Below, in pieces: positions 27,420-38,914 of a stretch of DNA of 64,000 nucleotides. Source of the DNA: Syngnathus acus. Its lineage: Eukaryota > Chordata > Actinopteri > Syngnathiformes > Syngnathidae. The notes under the pieces were generated by a model, which saw only the letters and a program-made list of their open reading frames with translations, did not search any database and was not told where the DNA came from. The stretch is from NCBI RefSeq assembly GCF_901709675.1, contig NC_051095.1, positions 5,455,956 through 5,519,955 of the forward strand. Reading direction: 5' to 3'. A program made the translations under genes and the position numbers. Position 1 is the first letter of the stretch. Every line of letters begins with the position of its first letter.

Positions 27420-28840
27420 AAGTGTCCGAATGACGTCACAGATCAAACAGCCAATCAGAAAGTGGGGGTGAGGGCGGGTGTGGCACTTCTCACTTTTAGT
27501 TAAGCGTTGGCCATGATTTTTCCCTAATGAACTGGCCTGTTATTAGGTACAGCTGAAAATGGCGGTGTACCTAATGGAGTGTCCGAGTGATGTCACAGAT
27601 CAACCAGCCAATCAGAAAGTGGGGGTGAAGGCGGGTGTGGCACTTTTCACTTTGACCATGATATTTCCCTAATAAAGTGGCCTGTTATTAGGTACACTTG
27701 AAAATGGCGGTGTACCTAATGGAGTGTCCGTGTGATTCCCTCGTTAAGTGCACCTGCGTGAAAAGTTTTAGCTCCTGCAGAACGTGAAAGGAGCTAAAAC
27801 TTTTCACGCAGGTGCGCTAAACGAGGGTAACTTGGAAAACATGTTGGAATACGGCCCCGAGGGCTAGAGTTTGACACCTGTGACCTTTGACCATGATATT
27901 TTCCTAATAAAGTGACCTGTTATTAGGTACACTTGAAAATGGCGGTGTACCTAATGGAGTGTCCGTGTGATTCCCTCGTTAAGTGCACCTGCGTGAAAAG
28001 TTTTAGCTCCCGCAGGACGTGAATGTGACCAAAAACTTTTCACGCAGGTGCGCTTAACGAGGGTAACTTGGAAAACATGTTGGAATGCGGCCCCGAGGAC
28101 TAGAGCTTGACACCTGTGACCTTTGACCATGATATTTCCCGAATAAAGTGGCCTGTTATTAGGTACACTTGAAAATGGCGGTGTACCTAATGGAGTGTCC
28201 GTGTGATTCCCTCGTTAAGTGCACCTGCGTGAAAAGTTTTAGCTCCTTCAGAAGTGAAAATGACCAAAAACTTTTCACGCAGGTGCGCTTAACGAGGGTA
28301 ACTTGGAAAACATGTTGGAATGCGGCCCCAAGGACTAGAGCTTGACACCTGTGACCTTTGACCATGATATTTCCCGAGTAAAGTGGCCTGTTATTAGGTA
28401 CACTTGAAAATGGCGGTGTACCTAATGGAGTGTCCGTGTAATTCCCTCATTAAGTGCACCTGCGTGAAAAGTTTTAGCTCCCGCAGAACGTAAAAGTGAC
28501 CAAAAACTTTTCACGCAGGTGCGCTTAACGAGGGTAACTTGGAAAACATGTTGGAATGCGGCCCCGAGGACTAGAGCTTGACACTTTTGACCTTTGACCA
28601 TGATATTTCCCTCATGAAGTGGCCTGTGACTAGATTAGGTACACCTGAAAATGGCAGTGTACCTAATGGAGTGTACGAGTGACATCACAGATAAACAGCC
28701 AATCAGAAAGTGGGGGTGAGGGCGGGTGTGGCACTTTTCACTTTCCGTGAAGCTTTGACCATGATTTTTCCCTAATGAAGTGGCCTGTGATTAGGTACAC
28801 CTGAAAATGGCGGTGTTAGGGGTTAGAGTTAGGGTTAGAG
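27420..28840. repeat. 235-236-bp tandem array with a hairpin in each unit
   Basis: Four full units start at TTATTAGGTACAC, at 27685, 27920, 28156 and 28391, spaced 235, 236 and 235 bp. Each holds AAAATGGCGGTGTACCTAAT and then two arms of about 38 bases that are near-perfect reverse complements (unit 1: 27738-27775 and 27790-27827, about 14-base loop; core GCACCTGCGTGAAAAGTTTT). The flanks (27420-27684 and 28631-28840) are variants lacking the hairpin but sharing CAGCCAATCAGAAAGTGGGG. TTATTAGGTACAC/GTGTACCTAAT ends are common in animal MITEs, so the array probably grew from one element. Confidence 0.85.
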
Positions 28841-28883
28841 CTAGGGTTGTGTTGCAAATTTTTCCATGATAAAATATTATATT

Positions 28884-28954
28884 GGTCCCACCGGGATTTG
28901 AACTCAGGTGGCTCAGGTGAGAATCCAGAGCATTAACCACTATACTATGGAAGC
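28884..28954 (-). pseudogene. Degenerate tRNA-Glu(CTC)-like sequence
   Basis: 71 nt on the minus strand. The D arm pairs (GTAT/ATGC), the TAGTGGTTAATGC box is kept, the would-be anticodon loop is TTCTCAC (anticodon CTC), and the T loop is TTCAAAT. The acceptor stem has one mismatch and the anticodon and T stems have several, so a working tRNA is unlikely. It differs from the two 83-nt tRNA-like copies. Confidence 0.5.
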
Positions 28955-29220
28955 TTCACTTATGTTGCATGGCAGGTACGTACTATATGGTTTAATGGAG
29001 CAGCTCAAGCTTTTGACCCTTTTGTGTACATTTGAGGTCATTATTTATTCCTGAATACTATAAATAGTTCGAGATTGAAAGTGACAACCAAATTGGCTAA
29101 AATGGTCTGGAGCTACTTTTTCTTTCTTTTTATAAGCACTTATATGTGTTAAAAAAAAAAAAAAACCTCCATGCGCACTCTTCTCTGTTAGAACTTGCTT
29201 ACCTTAAAGCATCCAAACAT

Positions 29221-29690
29221 CACATGACAGCTGATGCTGAGCTCCCATCAGGCAATGGTAACATTAGCTCGCCCCCCCCAACACTACCCCCCCCCCCCCC
29301 CCCCCCCCCAGATCAATGCGCCCCCTCGGCAGGTAATTGGCTATATTGAACATTATCTGTTGCGGTTGCCATGTGTCACGCTAGCACAGGCGTTAAGGGT
29401 CAACCGTATAAACTGCTCTTATTTCTTTGCATCACGGGTTCAAATCCCGTTGATGACTTTTCTATTTATTTTTTTTTTTTTAGTGTTTGCTGTTTTTTGC
29501 AGCCAGTCGGAAATACAAACGAGACGTTTCGTTCAGCGTTTTTATTGAGAATTTGAACAGTTTTGGAATCAGGGAAGTACCAAGTCGCTGTGACGAATCT
29601 GCAGTCGCGAAACACAAAACTGCGCAACTCGCCTTACAATAACAGTCGTAACTCGAGACGGGGAGCAAGATAACATGGGAGCAACTTGAC
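29221..29690 (-). repeat. Right arm of the inverted duplication
   Basis: Reverse-oriented copy of 26006-26433. It contains a poly-C run at about 29287-29309 where the left arm has a poly-G run, as expected of an inverted copy, plus a small insertion (AACGAAACGTCTCG-type) absent from the left arm. It ends about 280 bp before the lto1 start codon. Confidence 0.85.
29375..29457 (+). pseudogene. tRNA-like sequence in right arm
   Basis: 83 nt on the plus strand, the partner of 26201-26283. T stem and loop are perfect (ACGGG/CCCGT around TTCAAAT), A and B boxes are kept, and a T-rich terminator-like run follows. The acceptor stem has only four pairs and the anticodon region differs from the left copy, so it is a pseudogene. 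Confidence 0.55.
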
Positions 29691-29900
29691 ATGTAACACC
29701 GGCTATTAGCCAGCAATGGCATCGACGCAAATGTTCCGTATAAAACTGAAATTCGGACCAATATATGTATCTATATTTTTTTATGAAGCGAATTCCAGTA
29801 ACCATCAACGCGTGACTTTGCTGAAAAGTCACTCTGAAGCAATGAATGGGTGACCAGATAATTGTTCACATTTGTGTTTCACTACTCCGTCGCCTCTCGA

Positions 29901-29908
29901 TTACGTCA
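29901..29908. promoter_or_regulatory. CRE-like site TTACGTCA upstream of lto1
   Basis: A near-consensus CREB/ATF site 64 bases before the lto1 start codon in otherwise unremarkable sequence. Motif match only. Confidence 0.3.
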
Positions 29909-29971
29909 CAAATGCGCTCAACTATTCAACGATTGCGAGCAGACTGAAGACGACAACGAACTATTCCGAAA

Positions 29972-30397
29972 ATGGCATTTGAGCCTGACAACACCGATAT
30001 ATTTGACTGTATTGTCATGGCGGAGGAGAAATTCCGTGGCGCGGGCTACCAAGAAGGCTTCGAGAAAGGGACCTACCAAGGTCTGCAGACTGGCCGTAGA
30101 CATGGAGCCTCTCACGGGGCGAAACTGTCCACGGAGATTTCCTTCTATTACGGATTTGCCATTACGTGGAAATGCCTTCTTCAACAGGGATCAGACCCCA
30201 AACTACGAAAACGCGCTAAAGCCCTTGAGTCTTTTTTGTGCTTGATCCAAAATTCAAACTGTGATGATCCCAAATCTGCCAAGCTGCAGGAGGATATGGA
30301 GAAACTTCGATGCAAATTCAAACAGGTCTGCTCTATGTTCAGCATCCACACTGACTTCAAGGATTACACCAAAACGTCGCAAGGAGCTACTTTCTAA
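29972..30397 (+). CDS. lto1: LTO1/ORAOV1 homologue, ABCE1 maturation adaptor (intronless)
   Basis: LTO1 pairs with YAE1 and passes the ABCE1 apoprotein to the cytosolic Fe-S assembly machinery, so it supports ribosome recycling. The 141-residue frame has the family's deca-GX3 repeat: [20 protein letters not shown] and [17 protein letters not shown], with Gly at regular four-residue steps. Then come [13 protein letters not shown] and [15 protein letters not shown], near the human GFAFAWKCLL and KFKQFCSLLNVQPDF. It ends GATF. The C-terminal Trp used by LTO1 to reach the CIA complex is not at the end here, as in human. AATAAA is at 30579-30584. The frame is uninterrupted while the human gene has introns, so it may be a retrocopy or have lost its introns. 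Confidence 0.9.
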   Translation: MAFEPDNTDIFDCIVMAEEKFRGAGYQEGFEKGTYQGLQTGRRHGASHGAKLSTEISFYYGFAITWKCLLQQGSDPKLRKRAKALESFLCLIQNSNCDDPKSAKLQEDMEKLRCKFKQVCSMFSIHTDFKDYTKTSQGATF

Positions 30398-31183
30398 ATC
30401 TTGACAAGACTTGAGTGGCCAACGCACACATGATGGCTGGCCTGCACTGAAACTGTCATGGGACACACAAATTCTACATTTTCTACACCTGAATGGAGTC
30501 AAGTTCTTGTTGCTTGAAACAATTTGACCATGAGAAAATATCTTCAATAGTTTTAAGATTAAACATGAAATATTGCAAAATAAAGATCAGGGAGCATTAA
30601 CTTTGTCTGACTTATCTTAGTCGTGCCAACGTTTTTTTCCCACGAATGTGACTTATTCATTATACATACAGGATAACGAGAATTATAGGTCTCGTTATAT
30701 ACGAAAAAGACTACTATTTTTTAAAGATGACGTTTTTTCCCTTGGCAAAGTCGAGTTGGTTGCTGCGGCAGTGACCCCTCTTGTCCGCACGATGGCGACA
30801 AAGGAAGGCAAATTAACGAGTCGTGGCTCGAAACTGTTTCATCCGAAGATGGGAAATGCGCTGACATTCTGTACTATCGTAAAAGTACAGGTGTATAAAA
30901 ATAACTAGTAAAATACTCATAATACCCCAAATAATTAAGCAAAAGTAAAAAAGTAAAGAGTCTGAAATTTACTTCACGAGTAAAAATAAAAAGTATTTTT
31001 ACCGGATATTCTCTTCTTATGTCATATAATTGGAAGCCTATTAAAGTCTAAAGATTGTTACTTAACACCCTTTAAACGGACTGGATTGTTTTTAAAGGTG
31101 ATATGTTTTCTCAGATTGGAATTTGGAATTCTTGAAGGCAGGCGATACATTCGCTACTTGTACGTCAAACAGTGCGACGGCCA
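30398..31183. other. lto1 3' UTR and lto1-mblac1 intergenic region
   Basis: After the lto1 poly(A) signal (30579-30584) there is AT-rich sequence without a recognisable gene. The 86-codon frame at 30648-30908 shows no conserved features and is not called. Confidence 0.5.
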
Positions 31184-31191
31184 TGACGTCA
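31184..31191. promoter_or_regulatory. CRE (TGACGTCA) just upstream of mblac1 ATG
   Basis: Perfect CRE 27 bases before the mblac1 start codon (31218), followed by a GCGCGGCCG stretch. It probably lies in the promoter or 5' UTR. Motif match only. Confidence 0.4.
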
Positions 31192-31217
31192 TTAACAGCG
31201 CGGCCGAGTGGAAATGA

Positions 31218-32393
31218 ATGGCTTCCCTTATTGACATCCAAAAAATCCCTTTGCGTGAAACTCAACTGGACTTTTCCGGCCAACCTTACTCAGTGTCGGT
31301 CCTGAAGGTGGGCTACTACCACCCACAGACCGACGGAACGTTTCGGGCCGACGGAACCGTTACGCTGGTCACAAGAGATGGCAACAACATTCTTGTGGAC
31401 ACCGGCGGGCCTTGGGACAGGGACTTTCTCGTGGAAAGCCTCCGAAAAAAGGGTCTGGAGCCCACGGACATCCAGATAGTCGTGGGGACTCATGGTCATT
31501 CTGACCACGTGGGGAACCTCAATCTTTTCCCGTCCGCCGTCGTCATTGTAGGACATGACTTCAGCCGAGGGGACGTGTATTGGCCCAATAAGATGGCTCA
31601 AGGACACGCGCACGTCGTGGACGAGCACGTAAGACACCTGGTTTAAATGGAAATGTTGTAATTTTACAAGAAATAAATCCACATGAAAAAATCAAACAAA
31701 ACCCACATTAATCGCACAGAATGCACCACAGACATCCCCATCAAAATCCACGGAAAAATCACATGAAAAAAAAAATATATATATATAATCACCAAAAAAT
31801 CATCTAAAAATCCACATAGAAAACACCCACACAAAAAATCTACCAAAAAGTACGCAAAAACAAAATATCCATATTAAAAAGCACATAAAAGCACCACTTA
31901 AAAAAATCACCCCCCTGGCAAAATAGAAATCACACAAATTCCACATAAAGAAACCACATTAAAAAATGGTCATGTAAAGAATCACGCAAAAAAATCACAA
32001 GAGATGTGTCCAGGCATCAGCTGTGACCAACAGCAGGTCCAGTGTGATACTATTGGATGTTTCTCTTTTGTGCAACTATCATATAATTCTTTTTAGAAAA
32101 GAAAAAAAAAATTCAGATTCAACATACCAAGCATCTCACCTGTCTTCCAGGTGTGTGTGGTTCCCAGCCCAGGCCACAGTGGACAAGACGTGAGCGTCCA
32201 AGTGAAGGGAACCTCGGTGGGTACGATTCTCGTAGCGGGGGACCTCTTTGACTGCTGCGACGATGACGACTCATGGAGGGACTTGAGTTTGAACCCCACC
32301 GTGCAGGAGACCAGCCGCCAAAAGGCGCTCCGCACGGCTGACGTCATCATACCGGGTCACGGCCTACCATTTCGGGTCCTTAGAAATTCCTGA
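31218..32393 (+). CDS. mblac1: Metallo-beta-lactamase domain-containing protein 1
   Basis: Metal-dependent hydrolase. Human MBLAC1 cuts replication-dependent histone pre-mRNA 3' ends. Two exons, 31218-31628 and 32151-32393, join in phase 0 and give 217 residues. Metal-binding motif THGHSDHVGNL (HxHxDH) is in exon 1. The later ligands are in PGHSGQD (His) and VAGDLFD (Asp), and the protein ends IIPGHGLPFRVLRNS, nearly the human VVPGHGPPFRVLRE. IAxVDTGGPW-like ILVDTGGPWDRDF is also conserved. The 522-bp intron falls between the two His motifs. AATAAA is at 32416-32421. LAMTOR4, its human neighbour, is not seen here. Confidence 0.94.
31660..32010. repeat. A-rich degenerate tandem repeat in the mblac1 intron
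   Basis: Loose repetition of (A)n-ATCCACAT(G/A)-AAAAA(A)TCA-like units over about 340 bp, with an embedded short ATATATATATA run. Copies are diverged and no exact period can be given. Confidence 0.55.
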
Positions 32394-32421
32394 AACCAGG
32401 AGTCAGGTGCTTGACAATAAA

Positions 32422-34108
32422 CTATATGTATTAATCAATAATAGAAAACATTCGTTTGTACTACTTACTTGTGTTTGTTCCGCATGGAATTAATCCAAGT
32501 ATTCTCATAATTTGAGGTTCTCATTACGATGGTCTTGCAAAATGAAGAATTTATAAAAAAGTGTAAATGCAAACGAGTATGAAGTTGTGATTTGTACAAA
32601 TTAAATGGAACTATCACGATAATTATTTTTTAATTTTATGAGGAAAAAACATATTACAAATTTTCAGTTTAACAAACCATCACGTCTCTATTCCAGTAAC
32701 ATTTTATTCTGGACTGGCAAAAATTATTTTGTCTGTCATTTAGCAAATTCTTCTCTGTGATATCATGACATTATTACCACCCTAATTCAACTCTTCCAGA
32801 GTGGTACTGCCAGGCACTTAAAACTGTTTACACAACCCGAGCAAATAACCTCAGTGTGTTTTGACTGTCAGAAAAACGCTGACACACCCTATACATCTAA
32901 ATAGCACCATAACTCACTGATAAGATCATCAAATTACAACACAAACACTGTGGAAAGTATCTATGCAGTTTTTTTTACATATTGCGCAATCCCATAAAAC
33001 TACTCAGTGTACGGCTGGTTGAAAAAGTATTTGGATACATCGGATTTGCATTTTGGTGTGGTGTGCTTCGGCTTGTGAGCAGTTCCTCTTCCAGAAAAAA
33101 ATGCTTGATTCTCATAACTATTTAAACCTGTTTCAAATTGAGTTCCCCCCCCATGTAATTTTTGCACTTTTCCTAATCTGTCATGATTATAAATTGTTTT
33201 ATACAATTTTAAAAATCTTAATATCACAACTTTTTAGGAATTAAAGTACAACTTGGTCATTGTAATATTTTAACACAGTTCCTCATAAATTAGAAATTAT
33301 CCTAATAATTACAAAATATCTTTTGAAAAAAACAGTATAGTTTTTATTTTTGTAATATACTGTTGTAATATACTCTTTTTATTCATTTCTGTAATAATTA
33401 TGAGCTATTTTTTGTAAATTACATGTTTTAAATTCTAGTCTTAATTGTCAAGAATGTTTTAAAAACATCTATTTTTTTCCATTAATCAAAATGTATAAAA
33501 TTAAGACAGATCAAGAAAAAAAAAATACTATGGCAATTTTTTTTTTCCCTATCAATAGAAATGTATAGAATTAAGACGTCTCAAGAAAAAAAAAATAACA
33601 CTATCCCAACTTTTTCTTTACATGAAATCACAGCATCTTTTTTTTATGAATTTTGAGTTTTTTAAATCATGCATCCATTTTCTTCTACTTATCTGGCCTT
33701 GGGTCACATTTCTCCATTTTCAACATTAATCTTTATTTCCAGAATAATTATGACTTCTTTTTTCTTGATCAATTTATTTGTGTAATAATTACAACTTAAT
33801 TCTCATTATCACCTTTTTAATCTTACAATATTCAAACTATTTTCTTCATAACATGTATTGTTGGAAAGGAAAAAGGTGCAAAGCAAACAGAGTCGACTTT
33901 TATGGCTCTCATGGAAACGCTGTCGCTACACATAACATAAAGTCCAGGTCATAAAATATCTAATCAGGCTGTGTGTGCTTATCAACGATCGTTCCACCTT
34001 TTTCCACACCCAGCCACCCACCCATACACTAAAGGACAAATCATATAAATAGTAATATAGCTGACAGAGGAATTCCCTCTGTGTCCTTTTGTGTGTTCAC
34101 CTGCAAAG
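32422..34108. other. mblac1-tm4sf intergenic region
   Basis: Strongly AT-rich with homopolymer runs and no coding exon seen. 33480-33600 carries a short duplicated motif (ATAGAATTAAGAC…TCAAGAAAAAAAAATA). 33668-33715 (GCATCCATTTTCTTCTACTTATCTGG, given here in shortened sense) resembles a common teleost SINE/LINE end. 34040-34060 has ATAAATAG near the next gene, a possible TATA box. Confidence 0.45.
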
Positions 34109-35882
34109 ATGTGTACGGGAGCGTGCGCCAAGGTCATCGCCATACCCCTCTATATCCTGGCGTTGCTGTCCATCATCTGCAACATTGTGCTCTTCTTCCC
34201 CGACCTCCAAACCGAATATGCGGCCGATGATCGTGATGGACTGCCCCGGATCACTGAGGAAGTTAAATACATGGGGGGAGTGATCGGGGGAGGCATAATG
34301 GTAAGTTATTGAAATTTGGGAGGAAAATGACGAGACTTTTTTTGTACCTCTGCTTATGGTACACATGGTTATTAAATTTCATGTTGCGAAGTAAAACTGG
34401 CTTTGGGGCTGAATCCTCGAGCTTTTCGATAAATCATTATACGTCGCCACCGAGCTCCGTCCACACGCAATGACAAAAATACGTGTAATTTAAAGGTAGC
34501 GTTTGTCTAGTTTTGAGGCACCCCCAGAAATGGTGAAAACAACCCTAAAATGGCTGCTTTGACTCAAAATGGCCGACTTACTGCGTCTTTATCCGTATAG
34601 GTTAATTTTTTGGGTGGCTCAGCTCAATTCACATTGCTATATGTCTCTAAAATGGGTGCTTAGAACAAAAATAGCAAATTTCCTGTTCTCCAGCAAAATA
34701 AAATTTGATGAAGACAAATGTCCTTTTGTTCTTTTTTTTTTTAAATACCATGTGTTTTTTTCTGCTTCTATGTGAAAGGTCCTCATTCCTGCCATCCATA
34801 TTCACCTGACCAGCTCTGGCAAATGCTGTGCCAACCGCTGTGGGGTGAGCACACGCAAAGCTAAAGCAAAAAAAAAAAAAAGCTTGTCACATTTGACACA
34901 ATGTCACTCGACGCAGATGTTCCTGTCCATCGGCTTCGCGGCTGTGGGCGTGGTCGGGGCCATATACAGCTTGAGCGCGGCTGCCCTCGGGCTTTCCAAC
35001 GGTCCGCTGTGCTACTGGAGCAATCAGAAAAATCCCATTCCAAAATGGGGGGTTCCCTTTGCAAACAGGTATCCGCCAATTTTGCATGGCATGACTCTAT
35101 AATAATCATAATTCTATACTTGCTGATGCTACAGTAACAAAATGAAATGGGATGTAAAGAAATAAAGAAAGAAATATACCATTATGCTATCTATCCTTGC
35201 AGCACTGGGAGCTACCTGACAGATAAGGAAATGTGGAAATGGTGCAGGCTCCCCGAGGATGTCGTTGAATTCAACGTGGGGCTGTTCTCCACCCTTTTGG
35301 CGGCGGCCTCCCTTGAATTGATCCTCTGTCTCATTCAAATGATCAATGGGCTTTTCGGATGCATCTGTGGCACTTGTACCGGAAAAGAGGTAGGGGCCCG
35401 GAGACCCGCTTTTCATACTTGTTCATAAGCGGATTATATTAAACGGTGGGGATAAAACGCACTGCATTGTGTTGATTCATGGACAAAATCAATATTATTT
35501 TACCGATGATGTCGTTATACGGTGCTTACGTGTATTGCAAAAAAAACCACGTACGATACGTCAATTTGAGGTAGGCAATTACTAAATGACTTTGTGATAT
35601 CATGACATGTTGTCAATGGTGATATCATGCTAGAGTAACTAGGTAAAGTGATATTGGAATATTTTATCTGACACAAAAATGGTGTGAGAGGTGGAAATTG
35701 TATCACTTAGGAATATCGCAACATTTTGCCAATGATATCACAATATGGTGTTTAAGTGACAGTTGATATAGTTGAAGAAAAAAAATCAATCAGTGATGAC
35801 ATCTTTTGCCAATGTCAATAACAATGTTGCCGACTGCGATGTGATGATAACCAAGATGATTGCATGTGTCTTTCAACAGTAA
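34109..35882 (+). CDS. Transmembrane 4 L6 family protein (TM4SF5-like)
   Basis: Four-pass membrane protein of the L6 group, which associates with integrins and other surface proteins. Exons 34109-34300, 34779-34844, 34917-35068, 35203-35389, and a last exon that starts at 35880 with the stop codon. The total is 199 residues (human TM4SF5 197). Features: MCTGACAK start, helix 1 VIAIPLYILALLSIICNIVLF, helix 2 around MGGVIGGGIMVLIPAI, cysteine cluster GKCCANRCGMF, helix 3 SIGFAAVGVVGAIYSLSA, loop with GLSNGPLCYW and MWKWC, helix 4 LFSTLLAAASLELILCLIQ, and tail CGTCTGKE. AATAAA is at 36097-36102. TM4SF1, TM4SF4 or a fish-specific tm4sf21 cannot be excluded, so no symbol is given. Confidence 0.88.
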
Positions 35883-36102
35883 GCCAGCCGGATAAACCCT
35901 GAAAGACGAGACGACCTGCATTGACGCCATCGAGCGTTATCGACTTGAGCTCCGTTTCACAATTGAAAATGGACACTTTGGGAAATCATTGCTACATCGT
36001 CTTGGCTCTCCTTATTGCTCGATTATGTGATTCCATTCTCTGCTTTCTCAATAGCTATGCTACATTTCTGTCTGTGTGTGTTTGAAGATATTTTGTAATA
36101 AA

Positions 36103-38914
36103 TCTCCCAATGAAAACAACGGCTTCGTGTTTGACAGGACAAAATAGAAACTTTGTTATGAGTATCTGCAATCCTCCGTTTTTCCTAACACTTCCTCTGA
36201 GCCTTTATTTAGTCTGACAGGCTGGATTAAGAGGACAGAGGGGACATGTTGTTGGAGTGGGGGGTTGTGGAAGCTAGTGGTCAGGTTTCAAGTCTCGCAT
36301 GGAGACTCCATGGGGAATAAACGTATGTTTAGCCGCTAACGGGATACTGCACAGCCAAATATTTCTTTGTGCGTTCTGGAGATGAACTTTAACTGGCTGC
36401 CATATGCAGATGAGGACTTGACTGCAGGCCACATCAGCAAAAAATTCCAAGAGCAGGTGAGTAACCGGGGCACATTTGTGTGTGAAATTTCAAGTCAGAC
36501 TTGGTGGGGGAGGGTTTTGGCCCATTGTAGCTGTCGAGTAAGAGCGGCACTTGTGGTCCAGTGAAACTCAATGCTGTCTTTCTGCATGAATTGTGTCAGA
36601 AATTCCAATCCAGCTAGTTTATGGGGATGAGGAAAAATCAATTCTCCGTGGACGATTACAGATGGTATCATTGTAAATCTGGCATTAATTAACATAGCTC
36701 CCGTCAGTGAAAAATTAATGTGGAATTACGCAAGACATTCCAAGCTTTGATTTTCAGTGTGCTTCAACTTTCACATTCTTTTTGTTCCGAACTTTTTGGG
36801 CCAAAGTACAGACATGTTGAAATGTGGGTAAAAGCTGGAGCTCCGTGAAGGAAATTCTGGTGTCGTTGCTTCTTGTCGATGCTTGCGTCTTGCTTTAAGG
36901 TCAGTTCTCATTCCCCACTTATCAGCTTATGGTGTAAGCATTTGGCACAACAGTTGGGAGTAATCTTGTTTGACTGATCCTGCAGGAGGAATATAGTCTT
37001 AATGGACACAGGTTAATGCTGCTCAGGAATAGTAAACGCTTGCATAATACAAAAAGGAAGAAGGTTCTAATTTAAGCCACAAAGTCAGAAAGGTTGTGGA
37101 TGTGTCGTTCCGTATCATAGCAAAGAAATATATCCTTTTTTGGGAAATAACGTAAATTCCGCACCTCCCCAAAAAACTTCTCAAATGCTATAATATGGTT
37201 TGTTAAACATTCAGAGAGAAAATATGATCAGGCCACAGACTGAATGATTTTATTTTGGAAGTGAACGGACGTGCTTGTCACCCTCGCCTAGCTTTTATTT
37301 TGTAAGTAAGCGGAAGTCATCGGCATCTTTTGTCTCGCTCGCGCGCCGCCAACTCATCCATCTCTTGCGTGCACAATTAAGCGGCTCGAGGAGATAAAAA
37401 GCACATCGTCTGCGACGTCTTGGCCCGCTCCCTATCCAAACCCCAGGCCCGGCCCGGTTCACCTCATCCCCGCGGCGAGATGTTCCGAGCTCCCGGCGGC
37501 TGCACACGAACAGCGCAGCCGATACCGGTCCGGGAACACAGCGATGCTTCTCAAACGGAGAGCCAGGTAGCGTTCGCGTTCTGCAGAAAAGAGGGGCGGG
37601 GGACGACGCAGGATAAAAGAAAAAATCGGTGGAATTGCGTTGCTGGGATTGTGTAGGGAAATAAATGCAGAGATAGAGGGGGTGGGGAGTGGGGGCTCCC
37701 TCCCCCTCTTTCTCACGCAAAGGCCTTTTTCTGCCCCCCCTCTATTTTATTCTTAAAACTGAGGTGGGCAAAGAATGGCCCGTTCCGTTTTTAAATCTAA
37801 CCCACCGAGTCCTGTAATCTGTAGATTTTGTTTTTAAGCAAAAAACGTTGCAATACTGTGAAAAAATATCGTAAGAGTAAAATTACATGAAAATATAAGT
37901 CTTAATGTTACGAGGGAAAAGTCGCATCCTCACATGAGTAAGAGGTGATATTGTGCGGGGGGGGGGGAAGCAACCTTGTGTTACAAAATGATTGAAATGT
38001 TAGGAGAATAGGTGTAATGTGACGAAGAAAGAACAAAAGCGTCATTTGGTGAGGAAATAATGTGTAATTGAAAAAAATATCTTCGAGAATGTGACTGGTC
38101 CTTTCTCGATGTATCACTTACAATGACGTTTCTGATACCTTATGCTTTACGTTATATTTTCAAGTTATAAGCCTGACTCCATAATGTATCAGTTGCTGCA
38201 AAGTTGCCGTTTCCCTTCTATGTTTTATCCTGTTATGTCAACCATTAATCTTTCATACAGACCTGAGGTTTTACAGTATATAAACTCAGTTTACTCTGAG
38301 AGAAGTCAGTGCGTCGAGCTTTCTTCCAGGTGCAACGTCTGCTTTCTGTTGATACTTGACAAAAACTTTTAATTCTCAACTTTCATGTCGTGTCTGCTTC
38401 TGGGTCCACATGTGACAGAATACCACTTCAATAGAAAATAGTCACATTCCCAAAAAGTTGTAATGTTTCAAGAATAAAGTATTGAGTGGGGGGAAAAAAT
38501 CAGAAGGTAATAAGAAAAACGTGGCAGTGTCGTAATATTTTAGAATAAGTCGTAATGTTACGGGGCAAAAAGCCACAATCTTAATTGCCAATTTTAGGTT
38601 GTGAGAAATAGGTAGATTTTTTTTCAGCGGATTTTCGGCCCCCCGACTGCAGTGGTCTGCAACCCCTGGTCCACGGCCCTATTCCAGTTTGCGGACCATT
38701 TGGTAACAGGCCATAGAGATATTAAAAACACACAAATTAAAGGATGGTTGCGGGACAACGGAATATCAGATGAATCGGTCCAGCACCTGAGTAGGATCAA
38801 CGGTATTGAAAATGGATGGATAAATTTTTTTTGACAGTTTGAACAGACCATACTGACATCAAAATTGAGTTTGGTATCAATTTTAGCATTTGACATCAAA
38901 TTGCATGTGGCAGG
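36103..38914. other. tm4sf-gal3st4 interval with probable gal3st4 5' exon
   Basis: 37310-37570 is a CpG-rich island ending in a possible donor (GAGAGCCAG/gtagcg near 37568). It is the best candidate for the gal3st4 promoter and a non-coding first exon. A small open stretch at 36383-36456 (reading MNFNWLPYADEDLTAG, donor GTGAGT) has unknown meaning. About 38640-38835 looks like a diverged interspersed repeat (GTGGTCTGCAACCCCTGGTC at the left, GAAAATGGATGGATA at the right). Confidence 0.4.

Noticed and set aside
27685-28630. Regularly spaced palindromic repeats, CRISPR-like at first sight
   Set aside because: Period 235-236 bp, repeats far too long, eukaryotic context, no cas genes; it is a tandem satellite.
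36383-36456. Coding exon reading MNFNWLPYADEDL with a GTGAGT donor
   Set aside because: No partner exon in frame and no homology that I recognise; kept only as a note in the interval entry.
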